A stretch of DNA of 64,000 nt from Pedomonas mirosovicensis (GTDB taxonomy: Bacteria; Pseudomonadota; Alphaproteobacteria; Sphingomonadales; Sphingomonadaceae): positions 1,379,001-1,443,000 of the forward strand of contig NZ_JAKFIA010000001.1 of assembly GCF_022569295.1 (NCBI RefSeq), written 5' to 3'. A model generated the notes under the pieces. That model did not search any database, was not told the origin of the DNA, and was given only the letters and a program-made list of their open reading frames with translations. The position numbers and the translations under genes are program-made. Positions 34,538 to 42,939 of this stretch are shown in pieces (positions within the stretch are counted from its first letter, which is position 1; every line of letters starts with the position of its first letter).

Positions 34538-35220
34538 CCAAGACCAAGCTGGCGATCTATGACATGGATCGCACCATCACCCATTACGGCACCTACACGC
34601 CGTTCCTGATGTCCTGGGCGCTGCGGCACCGGCCGTGGCGGCTGGCGTTCGTGCCGCTGGTGATGCTGTGCCTCGTGGCCTACACCGCCAAGCTGATCTC
34701 GCGCGGGCGGCTGAAAACCCTGATGCTGTTCATGCTGGTGGGCAAGCCCACGCGCACGCAGCTGGAGCCGGCCATCGAGCGCTTCGTCGGCCGCCTGATG
34801 GCAAAGGCCGTCTACCCCGGCGCGCTGGCCCAGCTGGCGGCGGACCGGGCGGCGGGCAGGCGGCTAGTGCTGGCAACCGCCAGCTACGATTTCTACGTGG
34901 GCGCGATCGCCCGGCGGCTCGGCATGGACGACGTGGTGGCCACCCGCGCCATGTGGGACGCCGCCGACGCCATCCGCCCCGGCATCGAGGGCGAGAACTG
35001 CTACGGCGAGGCCAAGCTGACCATGGTGCAGGCCTACCTGCGCGACGTGCTGAAGGTGGACCGCAAGGACTGCCACATCGTCTTCTACTCCGATCACCAC
35101 TCCGACCTGCCGATGTTCGACTATGCGGACGAGCAGGTGGTGACCAACCCCAACAAGAAACTGCGCGCCATCGCCGAAGCGCGCGGCTGGCCGATCGTGA
35201 TGTGGGGCCAGACGGTCTGA
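34534..35220 (+). CDS. HAD-IB family phosphatase
   Basis: The protein has 228 residues. HAD motif I is YDMDRTIT, motif II LVLATASYDFYVG, and motif III/IV KLTMVQAYL plus VFYSDHHSDLPMFDYAD. A hydrophobic cap segment (LAFVPLVMLCLVAYTAKLI) suggests membrane association. It resembles SerB-like or PGP-phosphatase-like enzymes and could remove the phosphate left by the CDP-alcohol phosphotransferase product. It is the third gene of a tightly overlapped operon. Confidence 0.85.
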   Translation: MTKTKLAIYDMDRTITHYGTYTPFLMSWALRHRPWRLAFVPLVMLCLVAYTAKLISRGRLKTLMLFMLVGKPTRTQLEPAIERFVGRLMAKAVYPGALAQLAADRAAGRRLVLATASYDFYVGAIARRLGMDDVVATRAMWDAADAIRPGIEGENCYGEAKLTMVQAYLRDVLKVDRKDCHIVFYSDHHSDLPMFDYADEQVVTNPNKKLRAIAEARGWPIVMWGQTV

Positions 35221-35236
35221 CCGTGCTTTCTCTGAT

Positions 35237-35276
35237 GTTTTTCTTGCAGGGGGAACGAGTCCCCCCTGCAATAAAA
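35237..35276. terminator. Palindromic repeat, copy 6, probable bidirectional terminator
   Basis: Arms TTGCAGGGGG (35244-35253) and CCCCCTGCAA (35262-35271) are flanked by T-rich sequence upstream and AATAAAAAG downstream. It can therefore act on both strands, between the convergent HAD and glycosyltransferase genes. Confidence 0.75.
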
Positions 35277-35295
35277 AGCCAACCCCGCAGGCGCG

Positions 35296-36582
35296 TCAGG
35301 CGGCGGCGGAGAGGGACGGGGGCTGGTCGTCCGGCCCGCGGACTTCTTCCGTCAGCAGATCGGCATAGGCCTCGAGCGCGCGGCTGAGATCGTATTCCTG
35401 CGCGCGGGCGACGAGCTGGGCCGACTGGCGCGGCTGGGCAAGCCGCCAGGCCATGGCTTCCGCCAGGGCTTCCGCATTCTCGATTTCAACCAGCGGGCCG
35501 TAGCGGCCTTCGTCCAGCACCTCGACCGTGCCGGTGGGGCAGCGGGTGGCGACCACCGGGCAGCCGCAGGCCATGGCTTCGAGGAGCGCGTTGCTCATCC
35601 CCTCCCACGAGGAGGAGAGCACGAACAGCGAGGCCCGGCGCAGGTAGGCGAAGGGGTTCTCCACGTAGCCGGTCAGCTCCACGTCGTCGGCGACGCCGAG
35701 GCGCGCGGCCAACTCCAGCAGTTCCTGCCGGGCCTCCACCGTGCCGGTGCCGAGGATCATCAGCCGCGCGGGCTGCGCTTGGCGCAGCTGCGCGAAGGCG
35801 CGGATGAGCAGGGGAAAGTTCTTCTGGCGGTGCAGGCGACCGATGCCGACGATGACCGGCGGCTCGCCAGGCGCGAACCAGGGATGGTTGACCACCTCGC
35901 AGGCAAGGTGCGCCACGCGGCCCACATCGATGCCGTTAGAAACGACGTTGATGCGCTCCTTGGGCAGGCTGAGGCGCTGGCCAAGATCGGCCGCCAGTTC
36001 CTCGGAGACGGAGACGATGCGGTCCGCCATCAGAAACATGGCGCGCAGGAGCGGGCGCGCGCCCACGGCCAGCACGCGGGCCAGCGCCGATTCCCAGCCG
36101 TTGCGGCGGGCGTGGCTGATATCGTTGGAGGCGCGCATGATAAGGCGGGGCGCGTTCGCCAGCCGGAAGCAGGCCATCGCCGCCAGCGGGTGAATATGAT
36201 TGCCGGCCGAGAACAGCACGCGCGGGCGGCGCTGACGCAAGTAGGCGCGCAAGGGCGCAGCCGCCGCCAGCGTGCCGAGAAACCGATTCGCGGATGCATC
36301 GGGCATCAGCGCGACAAGGCGGAGGAGCGGGTGGTCGAAGGGCCTGAAGTCCCCGTTCGCGTGCACCACCACCACGTCGCAGCGCAGCCCCGCAACCGCG
36401 GCGCGCCGGGCGATCCGCAAGGCGTTCCGCACGACACCCGAGGCGCGCAGGTCATAGACCAGCACGGCAACATCGGGCTGGAAGGCTGACACGGCCTGAC
36501 CGGATGCCGGATACGCGCCGGTCGGCACGGACATCCCGCCCATGACCGGTAGCATCTGGGCATTACGGCTGCTCATTTGCAC
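35296..36582 (-). CDS. Glycosyltransferase family 4 protein
   Basis: The protein has 428 residues with a GT-B fold. The C-terminal nucleotide-sugar domain carries VGIGRLHRQKNFPLLIRAFAQL, YVENPFAYLRRASLFVLSSSWEGMSNALLEAMACGCPVVAT and the EX7E-like region. N-terminal acceptor domain from about residue 35. No signal peptide, so it should act at the cytoplasmic membrane face. The sugar donor and acceptor are unknown. The first about 30 residues may not be translated; later Met codons exist. Confidence 0.9.
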   Translation of the reverse strand: MQMSSRNAQMLPVMGGMSVPTGAYPASGQAVSAFQPDVAVLVYDLRASGVVRNALRIARRAAVAGLRCDVVVVHANGDFRPFDHPLLRLVALMPDASANRFLGTLAAAAPLRAYLRQRRPRVLFSAGNHIHPLAAMACFRLANAPRLIMRASNDISHARRNGWESALARVLAVGARPLLRAMFLMADRIVSVSEELAADLGQRLSLPKERINVVSNGIDVGRVAHLACEVVNHPWFAPGEPPVIVGIGRLHRQKNFPLLIRAFAQLRQAQPARLMILGTGTVEARQELLELAARLGVADDVELTGYVENPFAYLRRASLFVLSSSWEGMSNALLEAMACGCPVVATRCPTGTVEVLDEGRYGPLVEIENAEALAEAMAWRLAQPRQSAQLVARAQEYDLSRALEAYADLLTEEVRGPDDQPPSLSAAA

Positions 36583-36734
36583 GAGAGAGGACCTCTGTGA
36601 ATCTCAAACGGAGGGAAACAATACGCCGCACACCTGAACTCCATGTGACGCGCTTATGGAGATTCTATGGCAAAGCCACAGGGTTAGGCTCCGGTTGGTT
36701 CATTTTCACGATCAGCCGTCGCGGATTGTTGACA

Positions 36735-36756
36735 TGTGATAACATAACATCTACAG
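36735..36756 (+). promoter_or_regulatory. Possible Zur operator upstream of the zinc receptor
   Basis: The AT-rich imperfect dyad TGTGATAACATAACATCTAC lies about 35 bases before the znuD start. It resembles the ATGTTATAACAT-type operators of alphaproteobacterial Zur. Judged by eye only. Confidence 0.4.
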
Positions 36757-36786
36757 CTTCGTTTCGTAGTAGCAGGGGCTGTAGCG

Positions 36787-38895
36787 ATGAATTACCCATC
36801 CCATCTGATCCTCCTTGGTCTGAGTGTTTCCTCTTTGTCGTTGGCCAGCGCCGCCCACGCGGAGCAGGGCCGGCATGATGCCGCCGCGACTGCGGACATC
36901 ATCGTCTCCGCGCCGTTGCGGCGTGAGCGGCTGGATGCCCTCCAGGCCACCTCGGTGTTGAGCGCGGACGAATTGCAGCGCTCCTTGCAGGGCACCATCG
37001 GCGAGACGCTGGCCGGTCTGCCGGGCGTGAGCGCCACGTCTTTCGGTCCGGGCTCCTCCCGCCCGGTGCTGCGCGGCTTCCAGGGCGAGCGTATTCGCAT
37101 TCTCGTTGACGGCATCGGCAACGTGGACGCCTCCGGCTCCTCGCCGGACCATGCGGTCTCCAGTGATCCGCTGACCTCCGAGCGGGTCGAGGTGGTGCGC
37201 GGCCCGGCGACCCTGCTGTACGGCTCCTCGGCCGTGGGTGGCGTCGTCAACCAGATCGACCGCCGCATCCCGACCAAGGCGCCCGATGCCGGGTTCGAGG
37301 GCGAGGCGCAGGCCATCTTCGGCACCGCCGCCAACGAGGCGAGCCTGGGCGCAAGCATGACCGGCGAGATCGCGCCCTCCTGGGTGGCGCAGGTGAGCGG
37401 TTCCTTCCGCGATACGGACGACATGCACATCGGCGGCGATGCCGAGTCCCATTATCTGCACGAGCAGGAAGAGGCCGAAGGCGGCCACGACCATGAGGGC
37501 GAGGAGGCCAAGCGCGGCACGCTGGAGAACAGCGCCACGCGGACCAAGACCGGCTCGGTGGGCCTGACCCGCCTGTTCGACCAGGGCTTCCTTGGCGCGG
37601 CAATCAGCCTCTATGACAGCCGCTACGGCGTGCCGGGGCACGAGCATGTGGGCGAGGAAGAGGGCCATGACCACAATCATGATCATGACCATGACCATGA
37701 CCACGACCACGCGGAAGAAGAGGAAGCGCCCGTCCGCATCGACATGAAGCAGACGCGGGTCGACCTGAAGGGCGGTTACCGCTTCGACAGCGGCTTCATC
37801 GAGGAGGCGAAGCTGCGCTTCGGCTGGGCCGACTATCGCCACTTCGAGCTGGAAGGCGACGAGATCGGCACCCGGTTCGACGTGCGCGGCTACGAGGGCC
37901 GGCTGGACCTGGTGCAGCGCGAGCGCGGCGCCTGGCGCGGCGCATTCGGCATGCAGGGCATGAACCGCAAGTTCAAGGCAACCGGCGATGAAGCCTACCT
38001 GCCTGCCAACCGCACCCAGCAGCTTGGCGCCTTTGCCCTGCAGGAAGGGCGGTTCGGGCCGGTCACCCTTGAGGGATCGTTGCGCTATGAAATCAATGAC
38101 CTGGAAGCCGCCGGCCAGCAGGGCCGCTCCTTCCAGTCAGTCAGCGGATCAGTGGGCGGCAACTACCGCCTGAGCGATGCCTGGCGCATCGGCGTCAGCC
38201 TGTCGCGCACCACCCGCGCGCCCTCGACCGAAGAGCTTTATGCCAACGGTCCGCACGTGGCGACGCGCAGCTACCTGGTGGGCGATGCTTCCTTCGGTCA
38301 GGAAAAGGCCTGGGGCGCGGAAGGCTGGGTGCGGGCCGAAACGGACCTGTTCAGCCTCGGCGCGAGCGTCTACTGGAGCCGCTTTGACGACTATATCTAC
38401 GAGCAGGCCACCGGCGCGTTCATCGACGGGCTGCCGGTCTACCAGTACACGCAAACCGATGCCCGCTACACCGGCGTGGAGCTGGAAGGCTCGGCAACGC
38501 TGGCCAAGGCGGCGGGCTGGACCTTCGTTGCCGACGTGGTGGGCGATTACACCAGGGCCACCAATCTCAACACCCATACGCCGCTGCCGCGTATTCCGGC
38601 CAAGCGGGTGCGGGGCGGCCTGGAAGCGCAGTCGGAAAAGTTCGATGCCCGCGCGGAAGTGGAACTGACGGACGACCAGAAGCGCGTCTCTCCCAACGAA
38701 CTGCCAACCGATGGCTACACCATGGTCAACCTCTCGGCGGCGTGGCGGCCGTGGGGGCATGACCGCGACATCACCCTGATGCTGCAGGCCAACAACCTGT
38801 TCGACGTGGTTGCCCGCCGCCATGCCTCGTTCCTCAAGGACATGGCCCCGCTCTCCGGCCGGGACATCCGCCTCAACCTGCACCTGGGCTTCTAG
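36787..38895 (+). CDS. znuD: TonB-dependent zinc receptor (ZnuD-like)
   Basis: This outer-membrane receptor has 702 residues with a signal peptide ending ASAAHA (about residue 25). A plug domain follows (GETLAGLPGVSATSFGPGSSRPVLRGFQGERIRILVDG, then VEVVRGPATLLYGSSAVGGVVNQID) and a 22-strand barrel ending in LNLHLGF. Two extracellular loops are rich in His/Asp/Glu: one near residue 225-245 (EAEGGHDHEGEEAK) and one near 285-310 (GHDHNHDHDHDHDHDHAEEEE). This is the hallmark of ZnuD zinc receptors. A Zur-like operator precedes it. Expected to be zinc-repressed. Confidence 0.92.
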   Translation: MNYPSHLILLGLSVSSLSLASAAHAEQGRHDAAATADIIVSAPLRRERLDALQATSVLSADELQRSLQGTIGETLAGLPGVSATSFGPGSSRPVLRGFQGERIRILVDGIGNVDASGSSPDHAVSSDPLTSERVEVVRGPATLLYGSSAVGGVVNQIDRRIPTKAPDAGFEGEAQAIFGTAANEASLGASMTGEIAPSWVAQVSGSFRDTDDMHIGGDAESHYLHEQEEAEGGHDHEGEEAKRGTLENSATRTKTGSVGLTRLFDQGFLGAAISLYDSRYGVPGHEHVGEEEGHDHNHDHDHDHDHDHAEEEEAPVRIDMKQTRVDLKGGYRFDSGFIEEAKLRFGWADYRHFELEGDEIGTRFDVRGYEGRLDLVQRERGAWRGAFGMQGMNRKFKATGDEAYLPANRTQQLGAFALQEGRFGPVTLEGSLRYEINDLEAAGQQGRSFQSVSGSVGGNYRLSDAWRIGVSLSRTTRAPSTEELYANGPHVATRSYLVGDASFGQEKAWGAEGWVRAETDLFSLGASVYWSRFDDYIYEQATGAFIDGLPVYQYTQTDARYTGVELEGSATLAKAAGWTFVADVVGDYTRATNLNTHTPLPRIPAKRVRGGLEAQSEKFDARAEVELTDDQKRVSPNELPTDGYTMVNLSAAWRPWGHDRDITLMLQANNLFDVVARRHASFLKDMAPLSGRDIRLNLHLGF

Positions 38896-38915
38896 GGCCC
38901 CAGGAAAACAGCCTG

Positions 38916-38955
38916 AAGACGGGGCGTGATCCTTTGGGGTCGCGCCCTGTTTTCT
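38916..38955 (+). terminator. Intrinsic terminator of znuD
   Basis: The stem GGGGCGTGATCC/GGGGTCGCGCCC forms with two G-U pairs and a 3-nt loop. TGTTTTCTT follows. It begins about 25 bases after the stop. Confidence 0.75.
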
Positions 38956-38970
38956 TAGCGGTTTCTTTTT

Positions 38971-38998
38971 ATTGCAGAGGGCCTTGGACCCCCTTGCG
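38971..38998. repeat. Palindromic intergenic repeat, copy 7 (imperfect)
   Basis: TTGCAGAGGGCC ... GGACCCCCTTGCG is preceded by a TTTCTTTTTA stretch. It is a degenerate relative of the GGGGTC/GACCCC family, lying between znuD and the convergent glycosyltransferase gene. Confidence 0.6.
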
Positions 38999-39117
38999 CT
39001 CCCTTTCCTTACAGGGCCGGGCTCGTCATGAGGAACGAGGCTTTGTTTAAGTTTTCAGGTCAGGGCACGAACGCATCCGTAAAGGCGGGCGAGCCTAAAA
39101 ATGAATGGGAGCGCCGC

Positions 39118-40173
39118 TCAGGCCGCCAGCGCGGTCGGCTCAATCGGCGTCAGGGCCGAGAGGAACTGGGCGGTGCTGTTCTCCCACGAGAAGTTCCGGG
39201 CATAGTCGGCGCAGGCCGCGCGCTCGCAGCGCAGGGCGGCGGCGATGGCGGCTTCCAGAGTTTCGTCCACCGCGCCGACGGGCGTGTTCCAGCCGGCGAT
39301 GACGCCGCGGCCATCTTCCCCCAGCACGTCGAGGGGGCCGGGCACCGGATAGGCGGCGACCGGGACACCGCTGGCAAGCGCCTCGATCATGACGAGGCCG
39401 AAGGTGTCGGTCTTGCTGGGGAAGACGAAGACATCGGCGCTGGCATAGGCGCTGGCCAGCTGCTCGCCGTGCAGCGCGCCGAGAAAGGCGGCATTGGGAT
39501 ATTTAAGGATCAGCGAGGACAGGGCCGGGCCGTCGCCCACCACCACCTTGGTGCCCGGATGGGTGTTGCTGAGGAACGCTTCCAGGTTCTTCTCAACGGC
39601 CACCCGGCCGACGCACAGCTGGATGGGGCGGGGCAGGGTGGCGAGGGCCGGGTGCGGTTTCGCGCCGGAATGAAAGAGGGTGAGGTCAACGCCCCGCGTC
39701 CAGTGGGCGGTTGATGCGATGCCGTGTTCGTGCAGTTCGTGGGCAAGGCGCGGCGTTGCCGTAAGCACGTGGCGGGCTGGCGCATGGAACCAGCGAATGT
39801 ACCGCCAGAGCAGCCTTGGCGGCAGCTTGGTGCGGGCCGCCACATAATCGGGAAAGCGGGTGTGAAAGGCGGTGGTGAAGGGCACGCTCCGGCGCACGCA
39901 GGCGCGCCGCGCCGCCAGCCCCAGCGGGCCTTCGGTGGCGATGTGCAGCGCATCCGGCGCGAAGGCTTCGATCAGCCGCTCCACCCGCCGCCGCGTTGCG
40001 AACGCCAGCCGGATTTCCGGATAGGTGGGGCAGGGAAGGGAGCGGAACAGGCTTGGCGTGATGAGTTGAACCTGATGGCCCATGGCTTCCAGCCGGGCAA
40101 CCACCGTTTGGAGCGTCCGCACGACGCCGTTGACTTGCGGGGCCCAGGCGTCGGTGACGATGCTGAGTCTCAT
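39118..40173 (-). CDS. Glycosyltransferase family 4 (mannosyltransferase-like)
   Basis: The protein has 351 residues with a GT-B fold. The opening MRLSIVTDAWAPQVNGVVRTLQTVV and TEGPLGLAARRACVRRSVPFTTAFHTRFPDYV match GT4 enzymes that mannosylate diacylglycerol or lipid carriers. The C-terminal domain has VGRVAVEKNLEAFL, FPSKTDTFGLVMIEALASGVPVAAYPVPGP. It shares a four-base overlap with the LpxH-like gene upstream, so the two probably act in one lipid-modifying step. The acceptor is unknown. Confidence 0.9.
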   Translation of the reverse strand: MRLSIVTDAWAPQVNGVVRTLQTVVARLEAMGHQVQLITPSLFRSLPCPTYPEIRLAFATRRRVERLIEAFAPDALHIATEGPLGLAARRACVRRSVPFTTAFHTRFPDYVAARTKLPPRLLWRYIRWFHAPARHVLTATPRLAHELHEHGIASTAHWTRGVDLTLFHSGAKPHPALATLPRPIQLCVGRVAVEKNLEAFLSNTHPGTKVVVGDGPALSSLILKYPNAAFLGALHGEQLASAYASADVFVFPSKTDTFGLVMIEALASGVPVAAYPVPGPLDVLGEDGRGVIAGWNTPVGAVDETLEAAIAAALRCERAACADYARNFSWENSTAQFLSALTPIEPTALAA

Positions 40174-41135
40174 GCGATCGCCGCCTCTTTTTCAGGAGCT
40201 TTTTCAGGAGCGCGCGCCGTGTCCTCGGCCGGGCGCGCTTCCTGTTTCGGGGAACGCGGGCGGCGCTGGCGCTCGGCCCAGTCGATAATCTCCATCCGTC
40301 CGTCCGGGTGCTCGACCAGCGCCGTGCAGCTCTCCACCCAGTCGCCATCGTTGTAATAGGTGACAGGGCCGAACTGGCGGATCTCGGCTGAGTGGATATG
40401 ACCGCAAACGATGCCGTCCGCGCCCCGGTCCTGCGCGGCGTGAGCCACCGCCTCCTCGAAGCGGCAGACATATTCCACCGCGTTCTTCACCTTGCGCTTC
40501 AGGTAGGCCGACAGCGACCAGTAGGGCAGGCCGAACCGGCGGCGCACCGCATTGACCGCTATGTTGAGGCGCAGCAGGAGGTTGTAGGCGCTGTCCCCCA
40601 GAAAGGCGAGCCAGCGGGCGTAGAGCACCACGCCGTCGAACTCGTCGCCGTGGAGAACGAGCAGGCGGCGGCCATCGGCGGTTTCGTGGACCGCCTGCGC
40701 CACGATCTCCACCCCGCCGAAGTTGAGGCCCGTATAGTCCCGCAGCATTTCATCATGATTGCCGGGGATGTAGATGACCCGCGTGCCCTTCTTCGCCATC
40801 TTCAGGATGCGTCGCACCACGTCGTTGTGCTGGGGCGGCCAGTACCAGCCGCGCCGCAGCCGCCAGCCATCGATGATGTCGCCCACCAGATAGAGGGTGT
40901 CGCACTCGATGACCTTGAGGAAGTCCAGCAGCAGGGCGGCGTTGCACCCCGGCGTGCCCAGGTGGATGTCCGAGATCCAGACCGTGCGGACGCGAAGCCG
41001 TTTCAAATGGCCCTCTCCATCTTCCTCCTGCGCCCAGGCGGGCATGAAGACGCGGGCCGGAAGCTTGGGCGCGCGGGCTGGACGAGAGGGGCGGGGGCTT
41101 TGTTCGGCCAGGCGGCCATGGGCGACAGCGGTCAT
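40170..41135 (-). CDS. UDP-2,3-diacylglucosamine diphosphatase-like metallophosphoesterase
   Basis: The protein has 321 residues. The calcineurin-like motifs are complete: WISDIHLGTPGC, LVGDIIDGW, IPGNHDE, VLHGDEFDG and CGHIHSAEIR. This is the LpxH-like family that in alphaproteobacteria often accompanies a GT4 glycosyltransferase. The N-terminal 50 and C-terminal 40 residues are low-complexity extensions. Whether it acts on UDP-diacylglucosamine or on another pyrophosphate is not known. It overlaps the GT4 gene by four bases. Confidence 0.88.
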   Translation of the reverse strand: MTAVAHGRLAEQSPRPSRPARAPKLPARVFMPAWAQEEDGEGHLKRLRVRTVWISDIHLGTPGCNAALLLDFLKVIECDTLYLVGDIIDGWRLRRGWYWPPQHNDVVRRILKMAKKGTRVIYIPGNHDEMLRDYTGLNFGGVEIVAQAVHETADGRRLLVLHGDEFDGVVLYARWLAFLGDSAYNLLLRLNIAVNAVRRRFGLPYWSLSAYLKRKVKNAVEYVCRFEEAVAHAAQDRGADGIVCGHIHSAEIRQFGPVTYYNDGDWVESCTALVEHPDGRMEIIDWAERQRRPRSPKQEARPAEDTARAPEKAPEKEAAIA

Positions 41136-41450
41136 GGTCCCTCTTTCGCGGATTGAGGCCGCTGCGAGGGTCTGGCCTTCGCAGCACCCTTAATACGAAA
41201 GGGTTATACGTCGCTTGTGTGTCGCTTTCTTTACGGCGCGCGCCTGCGCTCCCTCGTCTTCAGGGGACCGGCAGATTTTTCCGGAATGGTTACCTTGCGG
41301 ACCCAAAGGCCGCCGCCTATCTTTGAGGTACGGAAACGCGGAGGATCTCCGGCGTTTCCTGCGTACTCTAATGGGTACCCCCAGCGGGTACGCGATTTCC
41401 TCCCTGAACCCTGGCCACTCCACCCACTGGTAGAGTGGCCTTTTTTCGTG
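41136..41450 (+). ncRNA. Candidate structured non-coding RNA with intrinsic terminator
   Basis: This gap between two minus-strand genes has no convincing ORF but strong plus-strand structure. A long hairpin spans 41325-41368: arms GAGGTACGGAAACGC and GCGTTTCCTGCGTACTC, with a GGAG/CTCC tip. A second follows near 41373-41391 (GTACCC/GGGTAC). A terminator with a perfect 8-bp stem GGCCACTC/GAGTGGCC and six T ends at 41446. Only the plus strand has the T-run, and no plus-strand CDS precedes it, so an independent transcript is implied. The 5' end is not defined. I could not match it to 6S, SRP, tmRNA or RNase P RNA. Confidence 0.5.
41413..41446 (+). terminator. Intrinsic terminator
   Basis: The stem GGCCACTC (41413-41420) / GAGTGGCC (41433-41440) has a 12-nt loop and is followed by TTTTTT. 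It ends the candidate RNA transcript. Confidence 0.88.
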
Positions 41451-41472
41451 TCCGGGTGTTTGTCGGGCGAGG

Positions 41473-42381
41473 CTATTCCGCCGCCGGGCGGAGCGTCTGC
41501 CCCAGGTTGAGCGCCGGCAGGCCGTCGCGGATCGTCCTGAAAATACGGGCGATATTCTGGCGCAAGGCGGCCAGGCCGGTGCTGCGGGTCAGGTGCAGCT
41601 CGGACATGTAAAGGCTGCGGTCGATCTCGATTTGCACCACATGCACGTTGCGCTCAGGCTGGCCATAGACCTCGGTGGTGTAGCCGCCCGAGTAGGGCGT
41701 GTTCAGCGCGATATGATAGCCTTCGGCCTCTAGCGCGCCGCGTACAAGGCCCAGCACCGCGGGCGAGCAGCTCTCACCCCAGCGGTTGCCGAGCACGATA
41801 TCGGGCCGACGCGCGCCGGTCTTGGAGGTTTGCGGCAAGGCCGCCGAGGGCATGGAATGGCAGTCCAGCAGCAGGGCATAGCCATGGGCGCGCTGGGCCT
41901 CCTCGATCAGGTCCTTCAGCGCCGCATGATAGGGCACATGCACCGTCTCGATGCGCGCCAGCGCCTCCGAGAGCGGCAGCTTGGTGTTGTAGATGTCCAG
42001 CCCGATGCCGGCGACGCGGGGCACGACGCCAAGGCCTGCCGCCACCCGCTCCGAGAGGCAACGGGCATAGGAGGGCAGCGGATCGAAGAACATGGCCGGG
42101 TCCAGCTCATCGGGCGCGCGGTTGAGGTCCACGTAGGCGCGGGCGTAGCGGGCGCAGATGAGCGACAGGCCAAGGGACGGGGCATCGGCCACCAGCTCGT
42201 CCACGAAGGCGTCTTCCGACCGGCGCAGCAGGCGCAGATCAAGCCGGGACCGGCGCAGGAAATCGGGCGGATACAGGGTGCCGCTGTGCGGCGATGCGAT
42301 GATCAGCGGAGCGCAGACGCCCGCTGGTCGTTGAATTTGATACGGCCGGTTTAGCGTCTCGGCAGATGTATCCGTAACCAT
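41473..42381 (-). CDS. N-formylglutamate amidohydrolase
   Basis: The protein has 302 residues of the N-formylglutamate amidohydrolase family (HutG-like): LIIASPHSGTLYPPDFL at the start, then ARYARAYVDLNRAPDELDPAMF, LLLDCHSMPSA, RRPDIVLGNRWGESC and TPYSGGYTTEVYG. It hydrolyses N-formylglutamate, an intermediate of histidine degradation, although no other hut gene is nearby. It is divergent from cpdR, a pairing often seen in alphaproteobacteria. Its true substrate could differ. Confidence 0.9.
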   Translation of the reverse strand: MVTDTSAETLNRPYQIQRPAGVCAPLIIASPHSGTLYPPDFLRRSRLDLRLLRRSEDAFVDELVADAPSLGLSLICARYARAYVDLNRAPDELDPAMFFDPLPSYARCLSERVAAGLGVVPRVAGIGLDIYNTKLPLSEALARIETVHVPYHAALKDLIEEAQRAHGYALLLDCHSMPSAALPQTSKTGARRPDIVLGNRWGESCSPAVLGLVRGALEAEGYHIALNTPYSGGYTTEVYGQPERNVHVVQIEIDRSLYMSELHLTRSTGLAALRQNIARIFRTIRDGLPALNLGQTLRPAAE

Positions 42382-42515
42382 GACGACAGGATGAGGGTCA
42401 ACGGCTGCTCACGCAATCTTAAACTTCTCAGGTGAGGATAAACTTCTCAAGTTGAGATTTCGGGCGGCCCGGTGCGGTTTCAGGAGTGGCGATGACGGGA
42501 GAGAGGCGTCCGGTG

Positions 42516-42872
42516 GTGAAGATCCTCTTGGCCGAAGACGATGATTCGATGCGGGCGTTCCTGGCCAAGGCCATCCAGCGCGCGGGCTATGAGGTGGAAG
42601 CCGTGGATCGGGGCACGGCCGCGTTGCCGCTGATTGCCACCGGCACGTTCGACCTGCTGCTCACCGACATCGTGATGCCGGAGATGGACGGCATCGAACT
42701 GGCCCAGCGGGCGGCGGCGCTGGCCCCGAACATGCAGGTGGTGTTCATCACCGGCTTTGCCGCCGTGGCGCTCAACCGGCCCGAAGGCGCGCCGCAGAAC
42801 GCCAAGGTGCTGTCAAAACCCTTTCATCTGCGTGAGCTAATCAGCGAAATCGAACGGATGCTCGCCGCCTGA
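42516..42872 (+). CDS. cpdR: Cell-cycle response regulator CpdR
   Basis: The protein is a single receiver domain of 118 residues from the GTG at 42516 (GAGAGG nine bases upstream). Starts at 42486 or 42492 are also possible. ILLAEDDDSMRAFLAKAIQRAGYEV, phosphoacceptor Asp in LLLTDIVMPEMDGIELAQRA and KVLSKPFHLRELISEIERML are nearly diagnostic for CpdR. In Caulobacter the unphosphorylated form localises ClpXP and triggers degradation of PdeA and other substrates. Divergent from the amidohydrolase. Confidence 0.9.
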   Translation: MKILLAEDDDSMRAFLAKAIQRAGYEVEAVDRGTAALPLIATGTFDLLLTDIVMPEMDGIELAQRAAALAPNMQVVFITGFAAVALNRPEGAPQNAKVLSKPFHLRELISEIERMLAA

Positions 42873-42939
42873 GGCGCCCGGCCGGGGCAGAGCCCTCGGG
42901 CTTTCCCTCGGGCGCGGCCTGGGGCGAGGGGGGCGGATC

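Noticed and set aside
41136-41450. 6S RNA, SRP RNA, RNase P RNA or tmRNA
   Set aside because: None of their conserved cores could be found by eye; left as an unassigned candidate.
41217-41510. Plus-strand ORF of 97 residues in the candidate RNA region
   Set aside because: It reads through hairpins and the terminator, with no family resemblance and an arbitrary start.
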